Shown here: piece by piece, positions 13,901 to 23,087 of the stretch
Layout of the letters: every line of letters starts with the position of its first letter
Position numbering within the stretch: the first letter of the stretch is position 1
Assembly (NCBI GenBank): GCA_020002185.1
Contig: CM034544.1
Location: 5,593,554 to 5,657,553 of the forward strand
DNA: 64,000 nt
DNA from: Paraescarpia echinospica
Lineage: Eukaryota > Annelida > Polychaeta > Sabellida > Siboglinidae
Reading direction: 5' to 3'
Notes under the pieces: generated by a model
What the model saw: the letters and a program-made list of their open reading frames with translations, nothing else
Told to the model about the DNA's origin: nothing
The model's database searches: none
Program-made: the position numbers and the translations under genes

Positions 13901-16900
13901 TTTGTACTTGAAATTGAAAAGTGGAAAATATTTGTATATGATTGAAGTAAACACATTTGACCCCTGGTGGTGATCCGAAGCAGCAAAAGGTCAAGGTTAC
14001 CTTATGGTTCGTCTCTCCATCAAGGTTGGCCGTTGTAATGTAACAGACGCCATCCTGGTTGTCTGACGATAGCAGTATCATGTCACAAGGAATGGCATGG
14101 TTGTTATGCACCTGCACAATGTCACCAACCTATAACCATGGAAAAGTGACAGTTAACGTGTAACCATGGCAACATGACAGTTAAGTGAATAATAGTAAGC
14201 TAACTTCTTTTGCACCTAAATCCTTCGAAAACCAAGCTCAAGAGGTGGACCTTTCCGAAATCTGTCTGTATTTCCCAGCTCCCTTCCTTCCTTCCCTTCC
14301 TTCTCTCTTCCCTTCCTCCCCTCCCTCCCCTTCCTTCCTCCCTCCCTTCCTCCCTTCCTCCCACCTCCCTCCGTTCCCTTCCTCTCCCCTCCCTTTCCTT
14401 CCTCTCCTCCTCCTCTCCAATCTTCCCCTCCCTTCCTCCCTCTCCCTTCTGCTCAGCAGTATATTCCACTCCCTCCTCCCCTCCCTCCCTTCCCTTCCTT
14501 CTCCCCACACTTCCGTCTCCCCTCCCTTCCTTCTCCCCACACTTCCGTCTCCCCTCCCTCCCTTCCCTTCATTCTCCCCTCCCTCCCTTTCCTTCCTCCC
14601 TTCCCTTCCTTCTCCCCACACTTCCTTCTTCCCTCCTTCCCTTCCCTTCCTTCTCCCCTCCCTCCCTTTCCTTTCTCCCTTCGTTCTCCCTTCCCTTCCT
14701 CCCCTCCCTTCCTCCTCTCCCTCCCTTTCTTTCCTCTCTTCCCTTCCTCCCCTGCCTTCATCCTCTCCCTCCCTTTCCTTCCTCCCTTCCTTCTCCCTTC
14801 CCTTCCCTTCCTCCCTCTCCCTTCTGCTCAGCAGTATATCCCACTCCCTCCCTCCCTCCCTGCCTCCAATATTTCCCCAGTTCTCTGCCTCCGCCCCCCA
14901 TCCCTATCCACCTGTATTTCCCTTCACCATCCCTCGCCCCCTTCATTCCCCCTCTCTCCACCCACCTGGATGTCCCGTGAGTGTACTGTCTCTATGACTC
15001 CCCCCCGGAGTACATGAACATGGCGACTGTTCACCTCGGCGTCAGTTCGATGTCGCAACACGTCCTCATAACCCTGGCAACACAAACTACAGTTACCATG
15101 GCAATTAAGCCTCTGTATCCACGGCAACTAGTATTGGGAATCGATTTGAGAATATATTACTTGTACTTGTACAAATGCAGAAATATTTTATCAATACTTA
15201 TCAATGGCATAGACATGTTTACCAAAACCATAATTATATTCCTGCACAACAGGGGCTGGTTTCATGGAGCAGACTTAACGTTACGCAGTTAATTAGCGTC
15301 ACATGTTTCGTGTAATATCCAATGTTTGTTTCTATTAAAATAAAACGCATCATTTACTAATACAATTACGATATCATTAAGAACATTCTTAGCTGCTTCA
15401 TGAAATCGGTCCCAGGGCATCAGTAGCATTACATATATATATATATATATATATATTCTACTTGTACTGAACCATTGGTGACATCCTAATTTCCGCCTTC
15501 ACACTTTTGTATGCATCTGTAAGTTTCAAAATTGCATTGTTAACATTTATCAAGGATTGGGGACAATACATTGTACAACGTTCAGTATTCATGCAACAGA
15601 TGTAGTTAACACCGATGGAACTGTTATGACATTTTGAGATGGTACTATTAGACTGGCATCTAGTCATGTGACCATGCACCTGTTTGACGGCCGTTACAAT
15701 GACGACGAACATAAGTGGTAGAATACTTGTGACCGGACTGACGGGCGAATCGATGACCAACTGTAACAAACAAAACAAGTATATATTTATTTTATATACG
15801 GTAATGACTGTACGCACTCAGATACTTAAAAATAATTAAATTATCAACTGCCAACAAAAACATCAGATGTACGCAAACGTATACGAAGATATTACATTTT
15901 TAATGAAGGGATTTTTTAACTGTCCTCAGCACTCTTACCAATTTAGCAACATGTGTTTTCGAATGGATGCTAACTTGTAAACTTCCAATATAATGATGTC
16001 TGAAAAATACCAGGCATGTGGAGCAAATAGACTGTTAATATATATAGGCTTAAAAGGACGTATAGCTCACAATTGTTTGAAAGATGTCGCTAAAGATCGC
16101 TATAGTCCAGTTAATCCAGCAGGCAGTGACGGGCAGCTATGGGCGGCTAAGGGCAGTTACAGGCAGCTATGGGCAGATAAGGGCAGTTACGGGCAGCTAT
16201 GGGTGACTAAGGCCAGTTAAGGGCAGTTGTGGGTGATTGCGGGCAGCTACGGGCAGTTATGGGCAGCTATGGGCGGTTAAGGGCAGTTACGGGCAGCTAT
16301 GGGTGACTAAGGGCAGTTAAGGGCAGTTATGGGCAGTTATGGGTGATTGCGGGCAGCTACGGGCAGTTATGGGCAGTTATGGGCAGCTATGGGCGGTTAA
16401 GGGCAGTTACGGGCAGCTATGGGTGACTAAGGGCAGTTAAGGGCAGTTATGGGTGATTGCGGGCAGCTACGGGTAGTTATGGGCAGCTATGGGCGGTTAA
16501 GGGCAGTTACGGGCAGCTATGGGCAGCTAGGGACAGTTACAGGCAGCTACGGGCGGTTGGTGAGCATGGCAAATTGGGCTGTCACAAAGTAGTTGGGTGT
16601 CTATGCGATAAAATAACCGAAAAAAGAGTAACTTGAAGTAGGTCATCTCTATGATAACGGTGGATCTTACCTCAATACAGGCGACACACAGGAAATAGAA
16701 GTTTGCGATTCGATGAAACTGCTCAAAGAGGTTCTTTGGTATAAAATTCCATGCTGTGTACTGGAAGACAAACAGACATATATACTTTTGTTAACCTAAC
16801 AGCATTTTAAAATTAAAACAACTGAAATTATATAGATCAAGGAAGACTCCCGTTTATAGACACAGAATGTCACTAACATGGGCAAAATCTTTCATCAACA

Positions 16901-17316
16901 AAACAATAATTACAACACATATGTGATTAATATTGTTTATATACAGCTACATTTAAACACAACATTTATATCAACAAAAATATTAAATAAATAAGAATAA
17001 TAAAAATTATATTTCAATGTTAAAAATAATTAATTATACAATCTTGATAAGGTCTATACATAAACATGTAAGAAACCAGTAAGTCACATGTGTAAAGAAC
17101 TATTCTGTCTAGTAAACCAGTTGCACACAGACACACATGCACATGAACAAACACACTTGCATGCACGCATGCACATATAAACACATACACATGCACACAC
17201 ATGCAAACACACATGTACACACACACATGTACACACACACATGTATACACACACATGTACACATGCACACACACACAGACACACACACACGTCACAAACA
17301 CACACGTACACGTACA

Positions 17317-17353
<37 letters not shown>

Positions 17354-17492
17354 CCCTAAACATACACACACACCCAACAGATGGAGCTAATAGATACCTT
17401 GGAAGAGATGACCTCGTTGGATATGTAGGTGGTTGGCACAATGCCATCATCCTGTGGACACGGCTTGTTTCCCACGCAGATGTTCCGAAACC
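1793..17492 (-). CDS. ATP11: ATP11-type phospholipid-transporting P4-ATPase, copy A (partial, 15 exons)
   Basis: P4-ATPase flippase, a membrane pump that moves aminophospholipids to the cytosolic leaflet, normally with a CDC50 beta subunit (family knowledge). I joined 15 exons on the minus strand: 17398-17492, 16671-16760, 15680-15760, 14966-15073, 14001-14129, 12971-13190, 12309-12390, 11313-11460, 10378-10459, 8863-8978, 7974-8135, 5962-6122, 4014-4156, 3391-3497 and 1793-1906. All introns are GT-AG, all phases agree and there is no internal stop (1,838 nt, about 613 codons). Landmarks in the joined fragment: DGET near residue 162, a PISL-type TM4 motif near 333, DKTGT with catalytic Asp near 391, SPDEKAL near 480, KGADSS near 547 and GLRTL near 577. 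The [15 protein letters not shown] and [11 protein letters not shown] stretches point to class VI (ATP11) rather than other P4 classes. The first exon(s) and the C-terminal part are not identified. Which vertebrate paralogue (A, B or C) is closest cannot be decided here. Confidence 0.92.
2040..2960 (+). mobile_element. Candidate solo LTR or other promoter-bearing element
   Basis: Lies in an ATP11 intron, antisense to the gene. It has a clear TATA box (TATATAA, 2374-2380) followed by a GC-rich, start-site-like stretch, and a late TTATTGTCTGGC segment. Base composition differs from the flanks. Terminal TG...CA ends and a target duplication were not established, so this is a suggestion only. Confidence 0.3.
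3391..3497 (-). CDS. ATP11: ATP11 copy A exon n (KGADSS ATP-binding loop)
   Basis: 107 nt. [17 protein letters not shown] and on to HLTEYAK. The Lys of KGAD contacts ATP in P-type pumps. Acceptor TGCTGCAG, donor GTCAGG. Confidence 0.93.
4014..4156 (-). CDS. ATP11: ATP11 copy A exon m (nucleotide-binding domain)
   Basis: 143 nt. [19 protein letters not shown] through [19 protein letters not shown], the 'F.S.RKRMSVI' P4 block with Cys in the usual Arg position. Acceptor TGTGTAG, donor GTACGT. Confidence 0.93.
4305..4366. repeat. Compound trinucleotide microsatellite
   Basis: Runs of TAG, then ATC, then AGC units in the intron between exons l and m. Confidence 0.9.
4460..4560. repeat. Outlying relics of the 47-bp minisatellite
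   Basis: About two decayed units (CCTCAATGAGGGCCTTCT, TAGCCTACCTTCTA) separated from the main array by about 770 bp of unrelated sequence. Confidence 0.7.
4561..5330. other. Unrelated segment interrupting the 47-bp array
   Basis: No conserved coding sequence. Includes the near repeats CCCTCTGGTGGGA and CCCTCTTGTGGGA at about 5099 and 5129, and TATTTATAA at about 5037. Position between two parts of one minisatellite suggests an insertion, but termini were not defined. Confidence 0.35.
5335..5995 (-). repeat. 47-bp minisatellite derived from the exon l donor junction
   Basis: The anchor CCTCAATGAG recurs every 47 bp at 5361, 5408, 5455, 5502, 5549, 5596, 5643 and onward, and the last copy (about 5972) is the true 3' end of exon l. 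On the minus strand each unit reads coding end (...KALIEACRR) plus a GTAGG donor. About 14 units, moderately diverged. 47 is not a multiple of 3, so extra units could not be retained as coding. Confidence 0.88.
5962..6122 (-). CDS. ATP11: ATP11 copy A exon l (nucleotide-binding domain)
   Basis: 161 nt. Encodes [20 protein letters not shown] and later [16 protein letters not shown]. The CHTV and SPDE(K)AL blocks are conserved in P4 N domains. Acceptor TTGACAG, donor GTAGGT. A 26-bp array abuts the acceptor, and a 47-bp array made from its 3' end and donor lies on the other side. Confidence 0.94.
6129..6925. repeat. 26-bp minisatellite abutting the exon l acceptor
   Basis: Variable units built on CACCATTACACACTGTCACA, degrading toward 6,925. 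Begins within about 10 bp of the acceptor at 6122, so it displaces the normal polypyrimidine tract. Confidence 0.9.
7080..7973. other. Intron k-l, unique part
   Basis: No conserved coding or RNA gene seen. The remainder of the intron is the 26-bp array. Confidence 0.5.
7974..8135 (-). CDS. ATP11: ATP11 copy A exon k (DKTGT phosphorylation site)
   Basis: 54 codons in phase 0, starting [20 protein letters not shown]. The Asp of DKTGT is the phosphorylated residue. Donor GTAAGTGG, acceptor GGCTACTAG. The first 58 nt of the exon plus 29 nt of intron including this acceptor are repeated in tandem upstream (to 8,450). Only this nearest copy continues into the full exon ([12 protein letters not shown]...). 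Confidence 0.95.
8078..8450 (-). repeat. 87-bp array carrying the ATP11 acceptor and DKTGT codons (copy A)
   Basis: Each unit holds 29 nt of intron ending in an AG acceptor plus the first 58 nt of exon k, coding [19 protein letters not shown]. Four acceptors (near 8136, 8223, 8310, 8397) and four DKTGTLTEN copies are present, then a truncated fifth unit. Only the one nearest the exon body continues into real exon. The third acceptor is CAG; the others are TAG, an in-frame stop on read-through. Confidence 0.95.
8863..8978 (-). CDS. ATP11: ATP11 copy A exon j (TM4 to P domain)
   Basis: 116 nt. [18 protein letters not shown] through [10 protein letters not shown], the class VI linker just before the phosphorylation site. 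Acceptor TTTTTTGCAG, donor GTAAGT. Confidence 0.95.
9560..9715. repeat. Dispersed repeat element, copy 1
   Basis: Shares a block (GAACAA...ACTGTAAAGT...TCTAGTG...TAGAAATTAAATTA) with 45,550-45,740 at moderate divergence. The unique-looking DNA at 9,240-9,560 may belong to the same element. Confidence 0.6.
9763..9933. repeat. 57-bp tandem repeat, three copies
   Basis: Three near-perfect units beginning TCAGGTGCTGCTGAAATGGG. Copy B has only two, exactly 57 bp less. Confidence 0.95.
9936..10319 (+). pseudogene. Non-LTR retrotransposon ORF2 C-terminal fragment (copy A)
   Basis: Antisense to ATP11, in the intron between exons i and j. The translation includes [19 protein letters not shown], then basic [20 protein letters not shown], resembling the RW.GH..RM....K region near the C-terminus of LINE reverse transcriptases. 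About 125 codons open to a TGA at 10,317. No RT catalytic domain, so a 5'-truncated dead copy. Confidence 0.65.
10378..10459 (-). CDS. ATP11: ATP11 copy A exon i (TM4)
   Basis: 27 codons plus one base: [20 protein letters not shown]. The PISL-type proline in TM4 replaces the cation-binding site of ion pumps and marks lipid flippases. Acceptor TTTGTAG, donor GTAAGT. Confidence 0.95.
10895..11306. repeat. Diverged GTCAAG minisatellite at the exon h donor
   Basis: Irregular units of about 20-22 bp built on GTCAAGTAAATGTCAAGCA and ATGGGTCAAGCA. The array ends within about 8 bp of the exon h donor. Confidence 0.85.
11313..11460 (-). CDS. ATP11: ATP11 copy A exon h (TM3)
   Basis: Encodes [20 protein letters not shown] as TM3, then the extracytoplasmic loop to ...YPESDLN. 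Acceptor TTTGTAG, donor GTGAGT. Both sides are flanked by repeats: a GTCAAG-type array at the donor and a degenerate array containing copies of this acceptor on the other side. Confidence 0.93.
11440..12240 (-). repeat. Degenerate array containing copies of the exon h acceptor
   Basis: The true junction, on the plus strand TACATGTTCATGCGT then CTACAAACAGAAAG, recurs about 8-10 times in diverged form (for example near 11,500, 11,590, 11,735, 11,810, 11,985, 12,040). On the minus strand several copies still read CTTTCTGTTTGTAG followed by codons like HMNTYLL. Spacing is irregular, implying an old array. Confidence 0.8.
12309..12390 (-). CDS. ATP11: ATP11 copy A exon g (before TM3)
   Basis: 82 nt with split codons at both ends. 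[20 protein letters not shown] corresponds to the P4 'GVAVYTGMETKMALN' block. Acceptor TTGCAG, donor GTACGT. Confidence 0.93.
12882..12912 (-). repeat. Short duplicate of the exon f 3' end with a dead donor
   Basis: GACTCTCCAAAGACAAAGC on the plus strand matches the exon f end at about 12,964-12,982 (GACTCACCAAAGACAAAGC) about 84 bp away. The change turns the donor GT into GA on the transcribed strand. Confidence 0.7.
12971..13190 (-). CDS. ATP11: ATP11 copy A exon f (actuator domain)
   Basis: Longest exon, 220 nt, starting in phase 0 and ending after one base of a Gly codon. Contains [15 protein letters not shown] and [20 protein letters not shown], blocks typical of ATP11. Acceptor GATGACAG, donor GTGAGTCG. 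A short copy of its 3' end and donor sits about 84 bp further into the intron. Confidence 0.95.
14001..14129 (-). CDS. ATP11: ATP11 copy A exon e (actuator domain, DGET motif)
   Basis: 43 codons in phase 0: [20 protein letters not shown] through [13 protein letters not shown] is the dephosphorylation motif that defines P4-ATPases. Acceptor TTATAG, donor GTAACC. Confidence 0.95.
14270..14965. repeat. Long polypyrimidine/polypurine tract (copy A)
   Basis: About 690 bp of CCCTCC/CCTTCC units on the plus strand (purine-rich in the ATP11 transcript), ending at the exon d donor. A sub-repeat with TTCTGCTCAGCAGTATAT occurs twice (about 14,447 and 14,820). Long proline/serine or glycine/arginine/glutamate reading frames here are composition artefacts. 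Confidence 0.95.
14966..15073 (-). CDS. ATP11: ATP11 copy A exon d (entry to actuator domain)
   Basis: 36 codons in phase 0, starting [15 protein letters not shown], the P4 GYEDWLRH block with Val in place of the usual Trp. The donor GTGGGTGG lies directly against a long polypyrimidine tract on the plus strand. Confidence 0.92.
15433..15456. repeat. (AT)n microsatellite
   Basis: Simple AT run between exons c and d; slightly longer in copy B. Confidence 0.9.
15680..15760 (-). CDS. ATP11: ATP11 copy A exon c (TM1-TM2)
   Basis: 27 codons in phase 0. It reads [18 protein letters not shown] and ends ...VTAVKQ, matching the P4 'SPVTS...PL..V..VTA.K' block of TM2. Acceptor TTACAG, donor GTGCAT. 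Confidence 0.93.
16115..16560. repeat. GGGCAGTTAT/GGGCAGCTAT 10-bp array (copy A)
   Basis: 10-bp units, with variants such as GGGTGATTGC, arranged in longer blocks between exons b and c. Copy B is about 130 bp shorter. Confidence 0.92.
16671..16760 (-). CDS. ATP11: ATP11 copy A exon b (TM1 start)
   Basis: 30 codons in phase 0. [20 protein letters not shown] is the conserved P4 signature leading into TM1. Acceptor CTTCCAG, donor GTAAGA. Confidence 0.93.
17115..17382. repeat. CA-rich compound microsatellite at the exon a donor
   Basis: CACA, CATGCACA and ACACGTACACGT runs. Ends about 15 bp from the exon a donor. Confidence 0.92.
17398..17492 (-). CDS. ATP11: ATP11 copy A exon a (N-terminal cytosolic segment)
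   Basis: Encodes [16 protein letters not shown] and ends in ...NEVISSK before donor GTATCT, the usual P4 segment ahead of TM1. The acceptor is CATCCAG. It starts with 2 nt of a split codon, so an earlier coding exon must lie upstream (higher coordinates). A CA/TG microsatellite abuts the donor side. Confidence 0.85.
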
Positions 17493-17619
17493 CTGGATGG
17501 GTCTTAGATGAATACCCCTACAACATTGCGTAGAATGATTTTCACAAAAATCTACAGTACTGCAGTCTTCTTGACCACCACAATTTGCACGATTGAAGAT
17601 GACATGACCGAACAAAACC

Positions 17620-18055
17620 TAATGTGTCCCAACAGTACCCAATGCAGCCCATCATGAACCAATGCAGCCCAACTATACATAATGCAGCACACCATGAACC
17701 AATGCAGCCCACCATGAACCAATGCAGCTCCTCATGACCCAATGCACCACCCGAAGCAGCCCAACATTACCCGATACAGGCCCAGCATGACCCAATGCAG
17801 CCCAACATTACCCGATACAGGCCCAGCATGACCCAATGCAGCCCAACATTACCCGATACAGGCCCAGCATGACCCAATGCAGCCCAACATTACCCGATAC
17901 AGGCCCAGCATGACCTAATGCAGCCCAACATGTCCTGATACAGGCCCAGCATGACCCAATGCAGCCCAACATGTCCCGATACAGGCCCAGCATGACCCAG
18001 TGCAGCCCAACATTACCCGATACAGGCCCAACATGTCCCGATGCAGCCCAATAAG
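17620..18055. repeat. 41-bp minisatellite (copy A, short allele)
   Basis: Units of 41 bp containing CCCGATACAGGCCCAGCATG and ACCCAATGCAG; about 7 regular units from 17,752 plus diverged ones before. In copy B the array is about 1.1 kb longer. Confidence 0.95.
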
Positions 18056-18240
18056 ACCCAGATTAATTAAATAACTTAAAAAGCTTAACTAGTCAGAACA
18101 ACATTAAATAATTAATTAAGTTTAACTATTGTGTGTAATATCCATATATACATATAATTGTATATATATAAAACAGAAAACAGTGGCATCGGAACGTGGT
18201 AAATATTGGGGGATTGACACGATGCAGCTCAATATAAATA

Positions 18241-18900
18241 TCCAGATCTGGATCCAGAGCGAGATCCAGAGCTAGATCCAGAGCTAGATCCAGAGCTAGA
18301 TCCAGAGCCGGATCCAGGGCTAGATCCAGGGCTAGATCCAGAGCTAGATCCAGAGCTAGATCCAGAGCTAGATCCAGAGCCGGATCCAGAGCGAGATCCA
18401 GAGCTAGATCCAGAGCTAGATCCAGAGCTAGATCCAGAGCGAGATCCAGAGCGAGATCCAGAGCTAGATCCAGAGCTAGATCCAGAGCTAGATCCAGAGC
18501 TAGATCCAGAGCTGGATCCAGAGCCGGATCCAGAGCGAGATCCAGAGCTAGATCCAGAGCTAGATCCAGAGCTAGATCCAGAGCGAGATCCAGAGCGAGA
18601 TCCAGAGCTAGATCCAGAGCTAGATCCAGAGCTAGATCCAGAGCTAGATCCAGAGCTAGATCCAGAGCCGGATCCAGAGCGAGATCCAGAGCTAGATCCA
18701 GAGCTAGATCCAGAGCTAGATCCAGAGCGAGATCCAGAGCGAGATCCAGAGCTAGATCCAGAGCTAGATCCAGAGCGAGATCCAGAGCGAGATCCAGAGC
18801 TAGATCCAGAGCCGGATCCAGAGCGAGATCCAGAGCCGGTCCACAGCCGGATCCAAATCCAAATCCGGATCTAGAGCCGGATCCAGATCCAAATCCGGAT
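18241..18900 (-). repeat. 12-bp GAGCTAGATCCA array (copy A, long allele)
   Basis: About 49 units with GAGCGA and GAGCCG variants. Because 12 is divisible by 3, the minus strand has a 302-codon open frame (18126-19034) reading (LALD)n after a Ser/Gly-rich lead. Copy B keeps the frame but is exactly 540 bp (45 units) shorter. I do not call it a gene: no splice context and no family. Confidence 0.9.
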
Positions 18901-19029
18901 CCAGAGCTAGAGCAAGAGCTGGACCTCAACATTTTGCTGCTGTTGGACATATCATCAGAGAATTGGGAGATGCTTTTTGAGATTAAACAAAAAACATCTA
19001 CAAAATTCACAACATAATTAATTAATTGT

Positions 19030-19460
19030 GACATATAACATACAACTCTAAAACATGTAACGTATAACCCTAAAACATGTAACGTAAAACCCTAAAACAT
19101 GTAACGTATAACCCTAAAACATGTAACGTATAACCCTAAAACATGTAGTGTATAACCCTAAAACATGTCACGTATAACCCTAAAACATGTAACATATAAC
19201 CCTAAAACATGTAACTTATAGCCCTAAAACACCTAACATATAACGTTAAAACATGTAATGTAAAACCCTAAAACTTATAACCCTAAAACATGTAATGTAT
19301 AACCCTAAAACTTATAACCCCTAAAACATATAACATATATAACCCTAAAACTTATAACCCTAAAACATGTAACGTATGACCCTAACACTTATAACCCTAA
19401 AACATGTCATGTATAACCACAAAACTTAAAACCCTAAGACATGTAGGATATGACCCTACT
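19030..19460. repeat. CCCTAA-containing minisatellite
   Basis: Units of about 20 bp (ACCCTAAAACATGTAACGTA) with shorter variants. Contains the telomere-like hexamer but never in pure tandem. Confidence 0.9.
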
Positions 19461-19664
19461 ACATTTACCATTGCATGCATGCTTGAGCGAATGGATGGCA
19501 TGTTGTAGAGTTTAGGCTGTAAGCAGGAAGTGTTATACAAAAGAAATGTTATGTTTATATCTCTCATTGTGACCAATTATAGTCATGAGGTCCCCCAATG
19601 GTGATGGTGATTCACAACTGGGCTATAATGGTCACTGTTCAAATAACTAGAGGGAGCTAATAAA

Positions 19665-19862
19665 TGATTACTGGGGTGGGGTGGTCGGACAGTTTGAGTG
19701 CTGTAATGTTGATCGAAAGAACTGTGGTTCAAATCCTGGTACCCCAACCCTGACCGTTTGACTCCTGAGTCTTTTGGAAGAGACTTTGTAAGTCATTGTT
19801 CCCTTGTATCTGGTGTCTAAGACAGGGGAAGTCAAAGACCCAATGCAGTGGACTCACTACCT
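19665..19862 (+). mobile_element. tRNA-derived SINE-like unit (copy A)
   Basis: Contains GGTTCAAATCC, close to the pol III B box, about 45 bp after a loose A-box region, followed by a tail with GAAGAGACTTTGTAAGTCAT. A diverged copy occurs at 34,035-34,205. Target duplications not identified. Confidence 0.4.
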
Positions 19863-19869
19863 ATAGAGC

Positions 19870-22200
19870 AGGATACTCTAGAATAAACCCTTAGTGCAAT
19901 ATCCTGGCTGGACTTGGCCAAGTCATTATATATATCCAGACCCACATTCCACAACTTAAAGATGTTGGTTATAAAAAAGAATATGGTTTAAAAACCAGAA
20001 ACCTGGAGATTAAGAGGTAACCATATCAGTTTTTAAGATACAGAATAGTTATGAAAATACTGACTGACATATTTTTTTCTCACCTAAGAAAGATTGACAA
20101 ATTTAGATTGAAGAGATAAAAATTCAATTAACACTGTAAAAAACTTACTTTTAAGAAAATATTCATTATGACAGACGACTATAAATTAACTGAACAGATT
20201 ATTTGTTTTTTATATAAATACTGGCAGTGTGAATATCATTACAAAAAATCGACAAATATCTCTGAAGGGTAGGTTTCAAATCTACATATAAAATGTATGA
20301 CCTCTCAATAAGCCAAAGGTTTTTCAAAAATGTAAAATGGTTTTAGCTCAATAGTAATTTTCTGTACATAGAATAGAGAAAATAGCCGACTCACTTTTAA
20401 TATAAACAATATTTAACTTGAATGATCAAATCATTAGTAGCCATATTTATGAGCTTATTCTTATAATAATTTCAAGCATTGTTGACATTTCGCAATGTCG
20501 TGACAACTATACATCAGAGGAAATTAACACCATACAAAATTACAAATTACCGTAGTATCTATAAAACTGAACCTAATTATTTACCGTCAGATATACCGAA
20601 ACTGAACCTAGCCATTTTTTTGTAGTTAATGACGTGTTGCAAATTAGCTTAATAAATGTACCCATAATATAGTGACATGTCATATATAAATACATATATT
20701 TTTTATTAGCTGTCTTCTCATTTTTAGCATGACATCCATCGTCTTGTACATGTTAGTTTCCTGTATCATTACGGTGTTTCAACATGTACTCTTGTAAGTA
20801 CTATAAGTGGCAGACCACACAATTGCTATCTTTTTAGCAAATACCAAAACTCGTACTTTCAAAACTGACAATAAAATGTTGTTTACATGTTACATAATAT
20901 GTAAACCACCTAGGTTTGTGTGGGACAAACAATTTGACACAGTTGACTGCTGCCCACCAAGTTAACACCTCGAATACAACATGGCTCCTGTTTAATTATA
21001 CACAGTGATACAAGCCCGACATAATTTATATATACTACATATTTTTGTTGACGTCATTCCCCATCCATGGTATTTCTGTAGTTGCCAATGACAAAAATAA
21101 CATTGTATAATATAACAGTGGCGCCTCTGTAGAATAGAAAGCATTTTGTAACTAACTGTAAATATCTACATTGTCGACTGGTAGATCAGGTGCCAATGGT
21201 CCCAGGAACTGAATGACCTCCGAAAGAGGCGATTAGATCTTGGCTGCTCAGCACATGGGAGGGGATACTGCCAGCCTGTCCCCAGAGTCAGTGGTTCAAT
21301 ATATAGATTTGAAATGACCATTTACTGTGTCAATGGACAAACATGCCACAACCAACTAATATAAGTGATCTACCAAAGTGTATCACACATGTATCTCATA
21401 GTGCAATTAATCACCGCAATAAAGACGTCACATTTAAATGACCCATAATTCCATTGAAGTTAACCACCTGTCACATGGCCTATCACATGACCGATCACAT
21501 GACCTGTCAGTGGAATTTGAACAAGTCACACCTGTGAAGATATCACCATTACATAAACACCATATATCACATGATGTATTGGCCATTACTTATCACAATG
21601 TGTGTAACTTTATATATAAATCACAGTAAATATACTTCGCCCACCAGTTTTACACACTTCAAAATGTATAATTTAATCAAATTTACCAACAGTGTCATCC
21701 TTAAAAACTGGCACATGGCAAATGAATGATGAATTGACATCTATAATAATATTATATATAGTATACCCTTCTGAGATATTTGTCAATTTTGTTCTTAAAC
21801 GTATTAATTGTACTGCTATAATGAGTGTAGATTTCCACATTTTGCTGAACTTAGACATCAATAACAATGCACCTAATTAAATTGCTCAATTAATACTCAA
21901 CACAAAGTTATACAATACTTTCATGGGAGTTATGCAGACGTAAGACATATCTACCATTATGATTAACTGATTACAACCCTGTGTAATCTATCCTGATTGC
22001 TGAAAATATGTAATTTACACTACGCATCCTTCAGTGACAATGCATAGTTTTATTAATACTCTAGAATAATCAAACTAGTTGGTGAGTATTTAATATTATA
22101 TACAGGCAGCACATCAATTTGCTTTTATTACTTTTAACATTAATGGAGATAATATCAAGCGCAAGGCTTATACTGAGAAAAAGGGTATCCAATGAACTGA
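19870..22200. other. Unique AT-rich upstream region, no gene recognised
   Basis: Sits upstream of exon a on the ATP11 strand, so probably intron or 5' flank. No conserved reading frame. Present almost unchanged at 60,020-62,370 in copy B. Confidence 0.5.
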
Positions 22201-22230
22201 TAATTACTATTGAGTGTAAAATGTATAAAC

Positions 22231-22536
22231 GAGGAGCTATGGGAAAGGACTAGCCAAGAACCGGTCGCCAAGTAGATCCTGAGGAGAAAGTGGGGTTGGA
22301 TTGGACCCACACTGAGAAAGCCAACAACAACCATCACAAGACAGTCTCTGACGTGGAATCCGCAAACAAAAAGAAGGCGAGGAAGGCCAAAAAACACATG
22401 GCAAAGAGAAACGGCTGCAAAAGTACAAAGGAGTGGCTATACCTGGAATGAAATAGAGGAGATCGCCCAAAGTCGTGTGCGCTGGAGAGTCATCACCGAT
22501 GACCTATGCTCAGCATGGAGCGAGTGGCATAAGTAA
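22231..22536 (+). pseudogene. Non-LTR retrotransposon 3'-terminal coding fragment (copy A)
   Basis: Frame ending at TAA 22534-22536 reads TRQSLTWNPQTKRRRGRPKN, TWQRETAAKVQRSGYTWNEI and a C-terminal RVRWRVITDDLC. This is the 'R..L.WNP...R.RGRP..TWRR....G..W.......R..WR..V..LC' tail common in invertebrate LINEs. One in-frame stop (TAG 22273-22275). 5'-truncated and dead. Confidence 0.8.
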
Positions 22537-22847
22537 AAAGTAAACTATAAAAGGCATTCTACTGTCTAGCACACTGTCGTCGTATGAGTGAATTATTAAA
22601 CTTTGTCAATTTATAAATGACAAACAATAAAAGGAGCATATGAAAATCATAGATATTAAATTGCAAAAATAACGGAAAGAACAAGTGTTTCCAACATTCG
22701 GCATGTTTTCTAAGATTATAATATAAAGCTATGTAAATATACTAACAAATGGTTGGGATGGATTGCATTACTTGGGACATTATCGTTTCATTGTTTGCAA
22801 AATGGGTAATGCATCCATGCGTAGATACGCATGCAAGTATACATGGA

Positions 22848-23087
<240 letters not shown>

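Noticed and set aside
14185..14997. Proline/serine-rich 270-codon frame and opposing Gly/Arg/Glu frames
   Set aside because: Pure composition effect of the polypyrimidine tract; it overlaps the ATP11 exon d donor region.
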